Source: Arthrobacter sp. ISL-72 (lineage in GTDB: Bacteria > Actinomycetota > Actinomycetes > Actinomycetales > Micrococcaceae). Taken from it: DNA of 64,000 nucleotides. The stretch is taken from assembly GCF_018613755.1 (NCBI RefSeq), contig NZ_JAGGPP010000009.1, positions 124,001 to 188,000 on the forward strand, in the 5' to 3' direction. Shown in pieces: positions 9,887 through 19,748 of this stretch. The stretch's first letter is position 1. Each line of letters begins with the position of its first letter. The position numbers and the translations under genes are program-made. A model generated the notes under the pieces. That model saw only the letters and a program-made list of their open reading frames with translations. It did not search any database and was not told the DNA's origin.

Positions 9887-10009
9887 GATTATTCGAGGAT
9901 AGGGCTTCCCAGTTGGTGCGGCCATCACATTGTGTCGACCGACTCATGTTGCATAGGTCACACTTTGCGGGGCGCGCGGTCCACCCGACCTGCGTGGAAG
10001 CCGGTACGG

Positions 10010-10576
10010 TCAGCCGCGCGGTTCCATGGACTGGAGCATTGCCTGCACCAGCGATTCCTGCAGCCACGTGGTGAAGTTGTACACCAGGGCCAGGTAGCTC
10101 TCCACATCCTCGGCCTGGGACCAGTCCTGCATGGTGTGGACGTGTTCGGCATCGGCGTCGTCCCGGATGTCCAGCCGTTCGGCCAGGACAAGGCGGACGT
10201 CATTGAGCGCCTGGGACCAGTGGCGGGCATCGGCGGGCGAAAGAACCAGTTCGTTGGTGTCCAGCCCCAGCGCCGCGGCCCGCAGGGCGCCGATCTTGTT
10301 CTCCCGCAGGGAGCGTTCGGTGAGCTGCCGGAACTCCAGGGAGGCGGCGCCGTCGTTCTTCATCACGTTGGGCAGCAGCCGCCGCAGCGCACGGTCCGAC
10401 GGTTCCTGGACGTCCATGTCCAGTCCGATCAGGGCGGTCAGCGGATCTTCGCTCGTGCTGTCCGCCGGCTCGAGCATGGAGATGACATCGTCAATCAGGC
10501 TGCGCAGCAGTTCCCGTTCGGCGGGTTCCAGATAGCCGGTGATCCCTTTAAGTCCGTATTTGAATGCCTTAGCCAC
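10010..10576 (-). CDS. DUF2017 protein
   Basis: 188-residue protein of the DUF2017 family, found next to clpS in Actinobacteria. It starts at a GTG (VAKAFKYGLKGITGYLEP) that overlaps the clpS stop codon. Helical segments with ERELLRSLIDDVISML and DPLTALIGLDM are typical. The family's function is unknown; the fixed linkage suggests a link to N-end-rule ClpS-ClpCP proteolysis or its adaptor control. The longer upstream open frame is only clpS read in another frame. Confidence 0.85.
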   Translation of the reverse strand: MAKAFKYGLKGITGYLEPAERELLRSLIDDVISMLEPADSTSEDPLTALIGLDMDVQEPSDRALRRLLPNVMKNDGAASLEFRQLTERSLRENKIGALRAAALGLDTNELVLSPADARHWSQALNDVRLVLAERLDIRDDADAEHVHTMQDWSQAEDVESYLALVYNFTTWLQESLVQAMLQSMEPRG

Positions 10577-10937
10577 GTTTGCCTTTGCCCTTGCCGGATC
10601 CGCCGTCTTTTCCGCCGCCGGTGGCCTTCTCCACCGTGGCCCACAGCCCGAAGCCGTGCATGGCAACGGCGTGCTGCTCCACCTGTTCCTTGCTCCCGTG
10701 CGCCACGATGGAACGTCCCTTCTTGTGGACCTCCATCATGAGCTTGTTGGCTTTGGGCTCCGAGTAGCCGAAGTAGCTCTGGAAGACGTAGCTCACGTAG
10801 CTCATCAGGTTGACGGGATCATTCCAGATCACCAGGTTCCAGGGAATATCCGGGGCCGTCAGGGCGTCGGTGGACGTCACTGTTCCGGTCTGGGTGCTCT
10901 CCTGGGTGTCAGGGCCGAGCGCAACGCTTAGGGTCAT
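10569..10937 (-). CDS. clpS: ClpS adaptor for ATP-dependent Clp protease
   Basis: 122-residue N-degron adaptor that delivers proteins with bulky N-terminal residues to ClpC/ClpA-ClpP. The core PWNLVIWNDPVNLMSYVSYVF contains the conserved N-D substrate-pocket residues, and KANKLMMEVHKKGRSIVAHG follows. A 30-residue unstructured N-terminus and a Gly/Lys tail (GGGKDGGSGKGKGKRG) flank it. TAGAAT (10944-10949) lies 6 nt before the ATG, so the transcript is probably leaderless and heads the six-gene operon to rdgB. Divergent from pncB across only 38 bp. Confidence 0.95.
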   Translation of the reverse strand: MTLSVALGPDTQESTQTGTVTSTDALTAPDIPWNLVIWNDPVNLMSYVSYVFQSYFGYSEPKANKLMMEVHKKGRSIVAHGSKEQVEQHAVAMHGFGLWATVEKATGGGKDGGSGKGKGKRG

Positions 10938-10975
10938 CTGTCCATTCTAGGGCGATGCGCACTAGAGTGAATTTC
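10938..10975. promoter_or_regulatory. Compact divergent leaderless promoters for clpS and pncB
   Basis: Two divergent -10-like hexamers face outward: TAGAAT on the minus strand (10944-10949, 6 nt before clpS ATG) and TAGAGT on the plus strand (10963-10968, 7 nt before the pncB GTG at 10976). The -35 regions would overlap the opposite -10. No Shine-Dalgarno sequence is seen on either side. Confidence 0.55.
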
Positions 10976-12304
10976 GTGAGTACCCCTGCCGGCTGGGACC
11001 ATCCCCGCACGTCCTTGTACACCGACCATTACGAGCTGACCATGCTCCAGGCGGCGCTGCACTCCGGTGCGGCACACCGGAAGTCGGTGTTTGAGGCGTT
11101 CGCCCGCCGGCTCCCGGACGGCCGCCGCTACGGCATCGTGGCCGGGACGGGAAGGCTGCTGGAGGGCATCGCGGACTTCCGCTTTGGCGGCCCTGAACTG
11201 GATTTCCTCCGCCGCTCCGGAGTGGTCAACGCGGAAACCCTGGACTACCTCGCCGGGTTCCGGTTCACCGGGGACATCTGGGGTTATGCCGAAGGCGAAG
11301 CCTATTTCCCCAACTCCCCCATCCTGATTGTGGAATCCACGTTCGCGGAGGCGTGCATCCTGGAGACGTACATCCTCTCGGTGCTCAACCACGACAGCGC
11401 CATCGCCTCGGCGGCGTCCCGGATGATCACGGCAGCAGGCAACCGGCCCTGCATCGAAATGGGCTCCCGGCGGACCCAGGAGGAGTCCGCGGCCGCGGCC
11501 GCCCGCGCAGCCGTCATCGCCGGCTTCGACAGCACCTCCAACCTGGAAGCCGGAAGGCGTTACGGCATCAAGACCGTGGGCACCGCCGCCCATTCCTTCA
11601 CGCTGCTGCATGACACCGAACGGGAAGCCTTTGAGGCGCAGCTCGCCGCACTGGGCCATGGAACCTCGCTGCTGGTGGACACGTACGACGTCGAAGCGGC
11701 CGTCCGCATGGCCGTTGACCTGGCCGGCCCCGACCTGGGGGCAGTCCGGCTCGATTCCGGGGACCTCGTGGCACAGGCCCAGTGGGTCCGCCAGCTGCTG
11801 GACGACCTCGGCAACGAGAACACCAAGATCGTGGTCACGTCGGACCTGGACGAATACGCCATCGCCGCGCTGCAGTCCGCTCCGGTGGACTCCTACGGCG
11901 TGGGCACGTCGCTGGTCACCGGCTCCGGCGCCCCCACCGCGAGCATGGTGTACAAACTCGTCAGCCGCACGGATGACTCCGGGGAATTTGTGTCCGTGGC
12001 CAAGGCCGCCAAGAACAAGACAAGCAAGGGCGGCCGGAAGTACGCGCTCCGCAGGCTCGACGAGCGCGGCGTCGCCACCCAGGAGATCGTGGGCGTGGGG
12101 CACCGGCCCGAAGACGACGGCAACGACCGCCAGCTCCTGCAGCAGTTCATCAAGAACGGCGAGCTGCTCCCGGGCTGGACCGGAACCGACGGCGTGTTCC
12201 GCGCCCGGCAGCGGCACATGGACTCCATGGCGGAACTGCCCGCCGTGGTCAACCGCCTGCAGCGCGGGGAACCGGCCATCCCCACCGTCTACGAGGAGAA
12301 CTGA
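10976..12304 (+). CDS. pncB: Nicotinate phosphoribosyltransferase
   Basis: Converts nicotinate and PRPP to nicotinate mononucleotide in NAD salvage. Family sequence is clear: YTDHYELTMLQAAL near the N-terminus, FEAFARRLPDGRRYGIVAGTGRLLEG, MGSRRTQEESA, RLDSGDLVAQA and the GTSLVTGSG phosphate site. I chose the GTG at 10976 (442 residues), 7 nt after TAGAGT, rather than the ATG at 10955 that would add MRTRVNF. It overlaps pncA by one nucleotide (TGATG), so nicotinamide is taken to NaMN by one operon. Confidence 0.95.
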   Translation: MSTPAGWDHPRTSLYTDHYELTMLQAALHSGAAHRKSVFEAFARRLPDGRRYGIVAGTGRLLEGIADFRFGGPELDFLRRSGVVNAETLDYLAGFRFTGDIWGYAEGEAYFPNSPILIVESTFAEACILETYILSVLNHDSAIASAASRMITAAGNRPCIEMGSRRTQEESAAAAARAAVIAGFDSTSNLEAGRRYGIKTVGTAAHSFTLLHDTEREAFEAQLAALGHGTSLLVDTYDVEAAVRMAVDLAGPDLGAVRLDSGDLVAQAQWVRQLLDDLGNENTKIVVTSDLDEYAIAALQSAPVDSYGVGTSLVTGSGAPTASMVYKLVSRTDDSGEFVSVAKAAKNKTSKGGRKYALRRLDERGVATQEIVGVGHRPEDDGNDRQLLQQFIKNGELLPGWTGTDGVFRARQRHMDSMAELPAVVNRLQRGEPAIPTVYEEN

Positions 12305-12945
12305 TGTCACGCGCCCTGATCATTGTCGACGTCCAGAACGATTTCTGCGAAGGCGGCTCCCTCGCCGTCAAAGGCGGAGCCGAAGTGGCCGGGGCCATCA
12401 GCGAATACGTTGATGCCCACCACGGCCAGTTCGACCACATCGTGGCCACGCAGGACTGGCACATTGAGCCCGGACCCCACTTCTCGGAGAATCCCGACTT
12501 CGTCGATAGCTGGCCTCCGCACTGCGTCGCCGGCACCCCCGGCGCCGAGCTGCACCCGGACCTGGACACGGAGTACATCCAGGCCTACTTCCGGAAAGGC
12601 CAGTTCACGGCCGCCTACTCCGGCTTTGAAGGCATCCTCGCCCCAGAGGACGAAGTGCCCACGGGCGACCGCAAGCCCGGCCTGTCCGGCGAGGCCGAGC
12701 CGCTTACCGCCGGTTCATTCGCCGACGAGGACGCGATCGGCCTGGATGACTGGCTGCAGAGCCACGACGTGGAGGACGTGGTGATCGTGGGCCTGGCCAC
12801 CGACTACTGCGTGATGGCCACCTCCCTGGACGCCGTCCAGGCCGGCTACTCGGTGACAGTGATCCGGAACCTGACAGCCGGGATCGCCACCGACCTTGAC
12901 GACACGTACGCCGAAATGGAACTCGGCGGCGTCGACCTCGCCTGA
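12304..12945 (+). CDS. pncA: Nicotinamidase (isochorismatase-like hydrolase)
   Basis: Deamidates nicotinamide to nicotinate, feeding PncB. 213 residues. Catalytic Asp is in IIVDVQNDFCEGG, metal ligands in TQDWHIEPGPHF, Lys in FRKGQFTAAYSGFEG and the nucleophile Cys in GLATDYCVMATSLDA. All triad residues are intact. The start overlaps the pncB stop. An extended acidic loop (about residues 110-150, with PEDEVPTGDRKPG) is longer than in E. coli-type enzymes but ordinary for Micrococcaceae. Confidence 0.93.
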   Translation: MSRALIIVDVQNDFCEGGSLAVKGGAEVAGAISEYVDAHHGQFDHIVATQDWHIEPGPHFSENPDFVDSWPPHCVAGTPGAELHPDLDTEYIQAYFRKGQFTAAYSGFEGILAPEDEVPTGDRKPGLSGEAEPLTAGSFADEDAIGLDDWLQSHDVEDVVIVGLATDYCVMATSLDAVQAGYSVTVIRNLTAGIATDLDDTYAEMELGGVDLA

Positions 12946-12984
12946 GCTGCGTCCGGGCGCCGGGGCTGCTTCCGCGCGGCCGGG

Positions 12985-14763
12985 CTACTTCCGGCCGATG
13001 AACCAGTCCTGAAGCTTCCGCAGCCTGGCCTGCAGCTGTTCCTCGTTGGCCTGCGCCACCGGCGGGCCGCCGCACACGGTGCGCAGCTTGGTGTGGACCA
13101 CGCCGTGCGGGGTTCCGGTACGGGCGGACCAGGCGGCAACGTTTTTGGCCAGTTCGTTGCGCAGGTCCATCAGCATGCGGTGGTCCGGCACTGTGGGGGC
13201 GGGGGCGGCGCTCTCGGGAGCCCTCAGCTTCTTGCGGCTCTGCTGTTCGTGCTGACGCTGCCGCAGCAGCGTTCCCACCTGCTCGGCGTCCAGGAGTCCC
13301 GGAATGCCCAGGAAGTCCAGTTCATCATCGGATCCGATATCGCCGCCCGTGCCGAACTCGCCGCCGTCGAACAGCACCCGGTCGAAGGACGCCTGCGAGT
13401 CCAGGGCCTCGAACTTTCCCTTGGTGAGGCTGTCCGACGCCTTGTCCTCCCGGTTGGCCTCGTCCATCAGCGAGTCCTCCGGATTGAACAGGCCGTCGCC
13501 GTCCTCGTTCTCCGGCCGGTCCAGCGCGTGGTCCCGTTCGGCCTCCATCGAGTTCGCGAGGGCGGTCAGCTGGGGAACGGAGGGCAGGAACACCGAGGCC
13601 GTTTCACCCCGTTTCCGAGCACGCACGAACCTGCCCACGGCCTGGGCGAAGAAGAGCGGCGTGGACGTGGAGGTTGCATAGACGCCGACGGAAAGCCGGG
13701 GCACGTCAACGCCTTCGGACACCATGCGCACGGCAACCATCCAGCGCTTGTCGCTGGCGGTGAACTCCTCGATCTTAGTTGATGCCTTGGCATCATCGGA
13801 GAGAATCACGGTAGGCGATTCACCGGTGATCTTCTTCAGCTGCCCGGCGTAGGCGCGTGCGTCCTCGTGGTCAGTGGCGATGACCAGACCGCCGGCGTCG
13901 GGCACGGTGCGGCGGACTTCGCTGAGCCGCTTGTCCGCGCCCGCCAGGACGGCGGGGATCCACTCGCCGGCCGGGTTAAGGGCCGTCCGCCAGGCCTGCG
14001 AAATGATGTCCTTGGTGACTGCCGACTCGCCCAGGGATGCTGCCATCTCCTCGCCGCCGCTGGTGCGCCAGCGCATCTGCCCCGAGTACGCCATGAACAT
14101 GACGGGACGGACCACGTGGTCACGCAGGGCATTGCCGTAGCCGTAGGTGTAGTCGGCCTTGGAACGGCGGATGCCGTCACGGTCCTCGGCATACTCCACA
14201 AAGGGAATGGGCGACGTGTCGGAGCGGAAGGGCGTCCCCGTCAGCGAAAGCCGTCGCGCGGCCGGGTCAAAGGCCTCGCGGAGGCCGTCGCCCCAGGACA
14301 GGGCTTCGCCGCCGTGGTGGATTTCGTCGAGGATCACCAGGGTCCGGGCTGCCTCGGTCTTGGCACGGTGCAGCATGGGCTTGCTGGCAACCTGGGCGTA
14401 CGTGACCGCCACCCCGACGAAGCCGCGGCCGTGCTGTCCGTCCGAGTTCTTGAAGTTGGGGTCGATGGCGATCCCCACCCGCGCCGCGGCATCGGCCCAC
14501 TGGCGTTTCAGGTGGTCCGTGGGCGCCACGATGGTCACGCGGTTCACGGTACCCGCCTCGATCAGCATGGACGCCACGCGCAGGGCGAAGGTCGTCTTGC
14601 CGGCCCCGGGCGTTGCAACCGCCAGGAAGTCCCGGGGCCCTGTTGAGAAGTAGAGGTCCAGCGCCTCCTGCTGCCAGGCACGCAGCTTTGGTGCGGTGCC
14701 CCACGCTGCGCGTTCGGGGTAGGCCGGCGGCAGGGTTGGTCCGCCAAAGAGTGTCTCCGTCAC
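12985..14763 (-). CDS. DEAD/DEAH box superfamily 2 helicase
   Basis: 592-residue SF2 helicase-like ATPase. Motif I is ATPGAGKTTFALRVA near residue 48, motif Ia IVAPTDHLKRQW, motif II DEIHHGG near 143, motif III TGTPFRSD, and motif VI QAVGRFVRARKRGE near 382. A C-terminal domain of about 190 residues has charged linkers and no recognised nuclease. It resembles type III restriction or XPB-like helicases and is a stand-alone gene in many Actinobacteria. The GTG start has TGAGGG 6-8 nt upstream. Role in repair is inferred. Confidence 0.85.
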   Translation of the reverse strand: MTETLFGGPTLPPAYPERAAWGTAPKLRAWQQEALDLYFSTGPRDFLAVATPGAGKTTFALRVASMLIEAGTVNRVTIVAPTDHLKRQWADAAARVGIAIDPNFKNSDGQHGRGFVGVAVTYAQVASKPMLHRAKTEAARTLVILDEIHHGGEALSWGDGLREAFDPAARRLSLTGTPFRSDTSPIPFVEYAEDRDGIRRSKADYTYGYGNALRDHVVRPVMFMAYSGQMRWRTSGGEEMAASLGESAVTKDIISQAWRTALNPAGEWIPAVLAGADKRLSEVRRTVPDAGGLVIATDHEDARAYAGQLKKITGESPTVILSDDAKASTKIEEFTASDKRWMVAVRMVSEGVDVPRLSVGVYATSTSTPLFFAQAVGRFVRARKRGETASVFLPSVPQLTALANSMEAERDHALDRPENEDGDGLFNPEDSLMDEANREDKASDSLTKGKFEALDSQASFDRVLFDGGEFGTGGDIGSDDELDFLGIPGLLDAEQVGTLLRQRQHEQQSRKKLRAPESAAPAPTVPDHRMLMDLRNELAKNVAAWSARTGTPHGVVHTKLRTVCGGPPVAQANEEQLQARLRKLQDWFIGRK

Positions 14764-14876
14764 GAAGAGCCCTCAATTCCCCGCATTGCGGCAGCCGTGA
14801 GCGAAAGACACATAAACATAGACACCAATCTGTTCCGGAAGAGCCGCACTGGTCCGGTAATCAAAATCATTGTGGG

Positions 14877-14938
14877 CACGGGGTGCGCGCAGCAGAGATC
14901 AGCGCCCCGTGGTGGTATTGCCCGCCTCTCCGGCGGGC
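14877..14938 (-). terminator. Possible terminator hairpins after the DUF3039 gene
   Basis: Two inverted repeats in the spacer between DUF3039 and the helicase: GCCCGCC/GGCGGGC (14920-14926 and 14932-14938, 5-nt loop) and CACGGGG/CCCCGTG (14877-14883 and 14905-14911). Neither is followed by a convincing T-run, so termination is uncertain. The rest of the 212-bp spacer shows nothing else. Confidence 0.35.
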
Positions 14939-14975
14939 CGGTCACTCCAAGCCGTCAGGCGACGGCGAAACGACG

Positions 14976-15302
14976 CTACTTGCCGGAATCGCCGTCGGAA
15001 CCCTTGCCGCCGTCGTTGCCGGGGCGCAGGCCGTCATAGACCTCTTTGCATTCGGGGCAGACGGGGAACTTCTGCGGATCGCGGCCGGGAGTCCACACCT
15101 TGCCGCACAGGGCGATGACCGGTTCACCCGTCATGGCTGATTCCATGATCTTCTCTTTGCGCACGTAGTGGGAGAACCGTTCCCGGTCGCCGGGCTCCAC
15201 TTCCTGGCGCAGTTCCTCGCGCTCGATAGTGGCAGTGGACGTTCCTGCTCCGGAAAGCTCACGCATCGGGTCGTTTTCGAGGGGATCCGTCATGCTAGTC
15301 AT
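14976..15302 (-). CDS. DUF3039 protein
   Basis: 108-residue small protein of the actinobacterial DUF3039 family. It has an acidic N-terminus, a central FSHYVRKEKIMESAMTGEPV segment, and a zinc-ribbon-like cysteine set: ALCGKVWTP followed by FPVCPECKEVYDGLRPG. I chose the ATG at 15302, 7 nt after TAAGAT (15310-15315), in line with the leaderless pattern. Function unknown; a nucleic-acid or metal-binding role is plausible from the cysteines. Confidence 0.82.
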   Translation of the reverse strand: MTSMTDPLENDPMRELSGAGTSTATIEREELRQEVEPGDRERFSHYVRKEKIMESAMTGEPVIALCGKVWTPGRDPQKFPVCPECKEVYDGLRPGNDGGKGSDGDSGK

Positions 15303-15349
15303 GGCATCCATCTTAGCCGTTGTGCCGGACAAAAAACTGAACCCCGGGC

Positions 15350-16132
15350 CTACAGGCCCTGCCACGGGGGCTTGTTGTCATAGGTGTGGCGGTAGTAGTC
15401 CGCCAGCCGCAGCGACGACGCCGCCGCCTCGTCCACCATGACCGTTGCGTGGGGGTGCATCTGCAGCACGGATGCGGCGCAGATGGCGGCCACCGGGCCT
15501 TCCACGAAGTCCCGGACCGCCTGTGCCTTCTGGGCACCGGTGGCGATCAGGATCACGTGGCGGGCGTCCATGATGGTGGCCAGACCCTGCGTGATCACAT
15601 GGTGGGGAACATCATGGATGCTTCCGAAGAACCGCGCGTTGTCCCGGCGTGTCTGTTCGATAAGGCTCTTGATCCGCGTCCTCGATGCCAGCGACGAGCC
15701 GGGCTCGTTGAAGCCGATGTGGCCGTCCGTGCCCACGCCCAGCAACTGAAGGTCCACTCCTCCCGCTGCCTTGATGGCGTCCTCGTAGGCCTGGCAGGCT
15801 GCGGGGATGTCCGCCGCCGAGCCGTCGGGGCTGTGCACGTGGTCAGGGGCAATGTTGACCCGGTCCGTGAACTCCCGGCGGATGACCTCGCGGTAGGACT
15901 GCGGATGTCCCGGTCCCAGGCCCACGTATTCGTCCAGGGCAAAGCCCCGGGCCCGGCTGAGGTCCAGGCCGTCCTGCTCATGCCGGCGGGCCAGTTCGTC
16001 ATAGACGGGCAGAGGCGAGGAACCGGTTGCCAGTCCCAGCACGGCGTCCGGCTTTCGGCGCAGCAGTTCCTCGATGGCATCAGCTGCCAGGGACCCGATC
16101 TGTTTGCTGCCGGGAAGGATCACGACTTCCAT
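15350..16132 (-). CDS. nagB: Glucosamine-6-phosphate deaminase
   Basis: Converts glucosamine-6-phosphate to fructose-6-phosphate and ammonia. 260 residues. Phosphate-binding LGLATGSSPLPVYDEL, catalytic FALDEYVGL, and GVGTDGHIGFNEPGSS with the ring-opening His are intact. The ATG at 16132 has AAAGG about 11 nt upstream; a TTG two codons earlier is less likely. No nagA, nagC or transporter neighbours, so it stands alone here. Confidence 0.95.
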   Translation of the reverse strand: MEVVILPGSKQIGSLAADAIEELLRRKPDAVLGLATGSSPLPVYDELARRHEQDGLDLSRARGFALDEYVGLGPGHPQSYREVIRREFTDRVNIAPDHVHSPDGSAADIPAACQAYEDAIKAAGGVDLQLLGVGTDGHIGFNEPGSSLASRTRIKSLIEQTRRDNARFFGSIHDVPHHVITQGLATIMDARHVILIATGAQKAQAVRDFVEGPVAAICAASVLQMHPHATVMVDEAAASSLRLADYYRHTYDNKPPWQGL

Positions 16133-16196
16133 GGCCAACCGCCTTTCCGCGTCCGGTAGTTCTAATCATGCCGTTAAGTAACCGCCCTTAACCGGG

Positions 16197-17749
16197 CTAA
16201 CGGTTGACCGCGAGCTGCGCCAGGAGTTCCGGGCCGCGGGCGTCGAGCCATTTCCCGCCGAGGCGAACCCCGAGCCCGAAGAGGACCAGTCCCAGGAGCG
16301 GCCCCGCCCCGAGGTTGATCCAGCCGGGAACCATGCTGCCGGTCACGGCCTGGGCGATGACCAAAGCCGCCTCCGGCAACACGAGCAGCAGCAACACCCC
16401 CATCCCGCCGAACTGGACCGCCATGGTCTGGGCGACGTTGCCCGGCGGCTTTTTGAACGGGCTGTCCCCCGGCAGCGGAACCGCCACCGTGTACCGTGCC
16501 GAGACAACGGATGCCAGGCCCAGCCCGGTGAACAGGATTCCCAGCGAAAGTCCCACGGTCGACGGCAGCCATTCCCAGTCGCCGGTGAAAAAGTACGGAC
16601 CGATGCTGAAGACCAGCACGATCGGCAGGGCAAAGACCAGGCAGGCCAGGGCGCGCCCCAGCCTGTCGTGGACGCCGCGGACACCGCTGGACAGGTGCAG
16701 GGCGAAAGCTGTGTTGTCATAGGACACATCCGCAGAAATCGACCATGCCAGCAGGAACGCAGCCAGCGGTCCGGTGATCGCAAGGATGCCGTATTCGCCT
16801 GTCTGACTCGCCTGGAAGAACAGCAGGACGGGCAGCAGTGGAATAACCACGAGGGATCCGGAGTAGCGGGGATCGCGGATCCAGTACGTGAGCGCCCGGG
16901 CCGTAATGGCACCGGTAGGCGTCGCCGGCAGCACGCCGAACAGTCCCAGCCGCCCCGCCCGCTTCCTGCCTCCCGCGGTGTAGGGCGGCGTCACCAACGC
17001 ACGTTTCAGGAGGACCTTCCAGCACCAGGCCAGCCCGGCCAGCGTTGCCACCGCGATCAGCAACTTCAGGAGTACTTCTGCGGAACGACCGGCAGCCGCA
17101 TCGCCTCCGAGCGACCAGGCCGCACCCGCAGGCGTCCACGCCACGGCCCGGGAAAGATCGGTCAGGAACCCGGCCGAGCCCGCGGCCCCCTGGGCCACAA
17201 ACGCCACTATCGGCCCCATCAGCATGAGCGGAATCATAAAGGCCAGGGCGCTGACGTCCTTGAACCGCCGGGAGGACGCCAGCCCGGCAGTCGCCGTCGT
17301 GACCACTTTGGACAGGACAATGCACGTCAGCACACTGAGGACAGCTCCGGCCAATGCCGCGGCCGTGGCCGCCACTCCCCTGCTCCAGGTTCCCACGGTG
17401 GCCAGCGCAACAAGCGTGGTGGCGATGCCGGGGATCCCGATCAGGCCGCCCAGCGCAAGGCCTGTCAGCAGCTGCGGCATGGGCACTGCCGCGGTGGTGA
17501 AGCGGGCCGGATCCAGGGTCAGGTCCGCCGAGGAGGCAATAACCGGAACGATGCCCCATCCCAGCACTGCGGCGGAACCGCCCATGACTACGACGGTCTG
17601 CGCCAGCTCCAGGTCGGCTGTGCGGAGCAACAGCAGCGCCACCGCCAAGAAGCCGGCAATCCCGACGGCGTACAGCCCTCCGATGATCAGCCCCAGCAGC
17701 TGCCACGGGCTGCGCCGGAGGCTGTTGCGCAGGAGTGTCAGCTTCAGCC

Positions 17750-17768
<19 letters not shown>
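16197..17768 (-). CDS. ABC exporter permease protein
   Basis: 523-residue polytopic membrane protein with roughly ten to twelve hydrophobic segments, beginning MVAHLLRLKLTLLRNSLRRSPW. It overlaps the upstream ATPase gene by 19 nt, so the two form one transporter. The layout (two similar sets of helices, extended cytosolic loops) resembles actinobacterial ABC-2-type export permeases. Substrate unknown; no resistance, lantibiotic or sensor genes are adjacent. The longer open frame upstream of 17768 is only the ATPase gene in another frame. Confidence 0.82.
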
Positions 17769-18556
<788 letters not shown>

Positions 18557-18612
18557 GGTGCCAGCGTAGCCTCCCCGCTGCCGCGGGCGGGTCGTCCGGA
18601 AGGGTTACTTCC

Positions 18613-18666
18613 TGGAAGGAACGGCGGGGCTGGAAGGAACGGCGGGGCTAGAAGGAATTGCGGGGC
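18613..18666. repeat. 18-bp tandem repeat, three copies, spanning a stop codon
   Basis: Units at 18613-18630 and 18631-18648 are identical (TGGAAGGAACGGCGGGGC); 18649-18666 differs at three positions. The third unit holds the last codons and TAG stop of the Old Yellow Enzyme gene (minus strand). In that frame each unit encodes PR(N/R)SF followed by TAG in the gene copy and CAG in the other two. Confidence 0.9.
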
Positions 18667-19748
18667 ACTGCCCGTTCGTACTGCGGGGCCCACGGAAGGT
18701 CCTGGCCAAGCTCAAAGGCTGCGCGCAGCCACCAGTGCGGGTCCCGAAGGGCGGCGCGTGCAATGAAGACGCCGTCGGCCTGGCCGGTGGCGATGGCGTG
18801 TTCCGCCTGCCCGGCCGAGGTCAGCAGGCCCACGGTGCCGGTGCGGACGTCCGCCTCGCGCCGGATCCGTTCCGCGAAAGATGTCTGGTAGCCGGGACCC
18901 ACGGGAATCTGCTGGTGCGCCACAGCGCCGCCGCTGGACACGTCCACGAGATCAACGCCGTGTTCTGCGGCGGCCCTGGCCAGCCGGACAGAGGCATCGG
19001 CGTCGATCCCGCCTTCGGCCCAGTCCGAAGCGGAGATCCGCAGCAACAGCGGCATTGAATCGGGGATGACGTTCCGGACCGCGTCCACCACGGCCAGGGT
19101 CAGCCGGTTCCGGCCCGACTCGTCACCGCCCCATGCGTCTGTCCGGTCATTGATGAGCGGGCTCTGGAACTGGTGCAGCAGATAGCCGTGCGCGCCGTGG
19201 ATTTCGATCGTGTCGAACCCTGCTTGCACCGCCCGGACAGCGGCCGCGGCAAAATCGGCGATGACGCCGTCAATCTCCGCCGTGGTCATCGCGGCGGGCG
19301 CGGCATAGCCGTCGAACGCCCCGGTTCCGGGCCCCACGGTGGTCCAGCCGCCGTCGGACGCCGGCACCGAGCCGCGTTTCCCCGAGAAGGGCCAGTACGT
19401 CGAGGCCTTGCGGCCGGCATGCGCCAGCTGGGTGCCGATTTTGGCCTCGGCTGCACTGTAACGGTGCACAAAAGCCGTGATCCGTTCCCACGCGGCGGCC
19501 TGTTCGTCGTTGTAGAGGCCGGCGTCGAGCGGGCTGATCCGCCCGGCCGCGTTCACGGCCGCCGCTTCGGTGAGGATCAGGGCGGCTCCTCCGGCCGCGA
19601 AGGACCCCAGGTGCATGAGGTGCCAGTCGTTCGGGACGCCTTCGCCCGTCTCCGGACCGCAGCTGTACTGGCACATGGGCGAAACCCATCCGCGGTGGCG
19701 CAGTGTCAGTGAACGCAGCTCCAGGGGCGAAAAGAACGCCGAGTGCAT
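18648..19748 (-). CDS. NADH:flavin oxidoreductase, Old Yellow Enzyme family (YqjM/NamA type)
   Basis: FMN ene-reductase of the YqjM class, 366 residues. N-terminal SPMCQYSC has the class-specific Cys, EIHGAHGYLLHQFQSPLINDR the substrate-binding His pair, and LLTSAGQAE with the C-terminal phosphate-binding region. The ATG overlaps the stop of the thioredoxin-TPR gene (TAATG at 19746-19750), so the two are co-translated. The C-terminus lies within an 18-bp tandem repeat. Physiological substrate unknown. Confidence 0.92.
   Translation of the reverse strand: MHSAFFSPLELRSLTLRHRGWVSPMCQYSCGPETGEGVPNDWHLMHLGSFAAGGAALILTEAAAVNAAGRISPLDAGLYNDEQAAAWERITAFVHRYSAAEAKIGTQLAHAGRKASTYWPFSGKRGSVPASDGGWTTVGPGTGAFDGYAAPAAMTTAEIDGVIADFAAAAVRAVQAGFDTIEIHGAHGYLLHQFQSPLINDRTDAWGGDESGRNRLTLAVVDAVRNVIPDSMPLLLRISASDWAEGGIDADASVRLARAAAEHGVDLVDVSSGGAVAHQQIPVGPGYQTSFAERIRREADVRTGTVGLLTSAGQAEHAIATGQADGVFIARAALRDPHWWLRAAFELGQDLPWAPQYERAVPRNSF

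Noticed and set aside
10934-12310. 458-codon open frame antisense to pncB
   Set aside because: Mirror frame of a well-supported gene in high-GC DNA; composition Gly/Val/His-rich with no family likeness.
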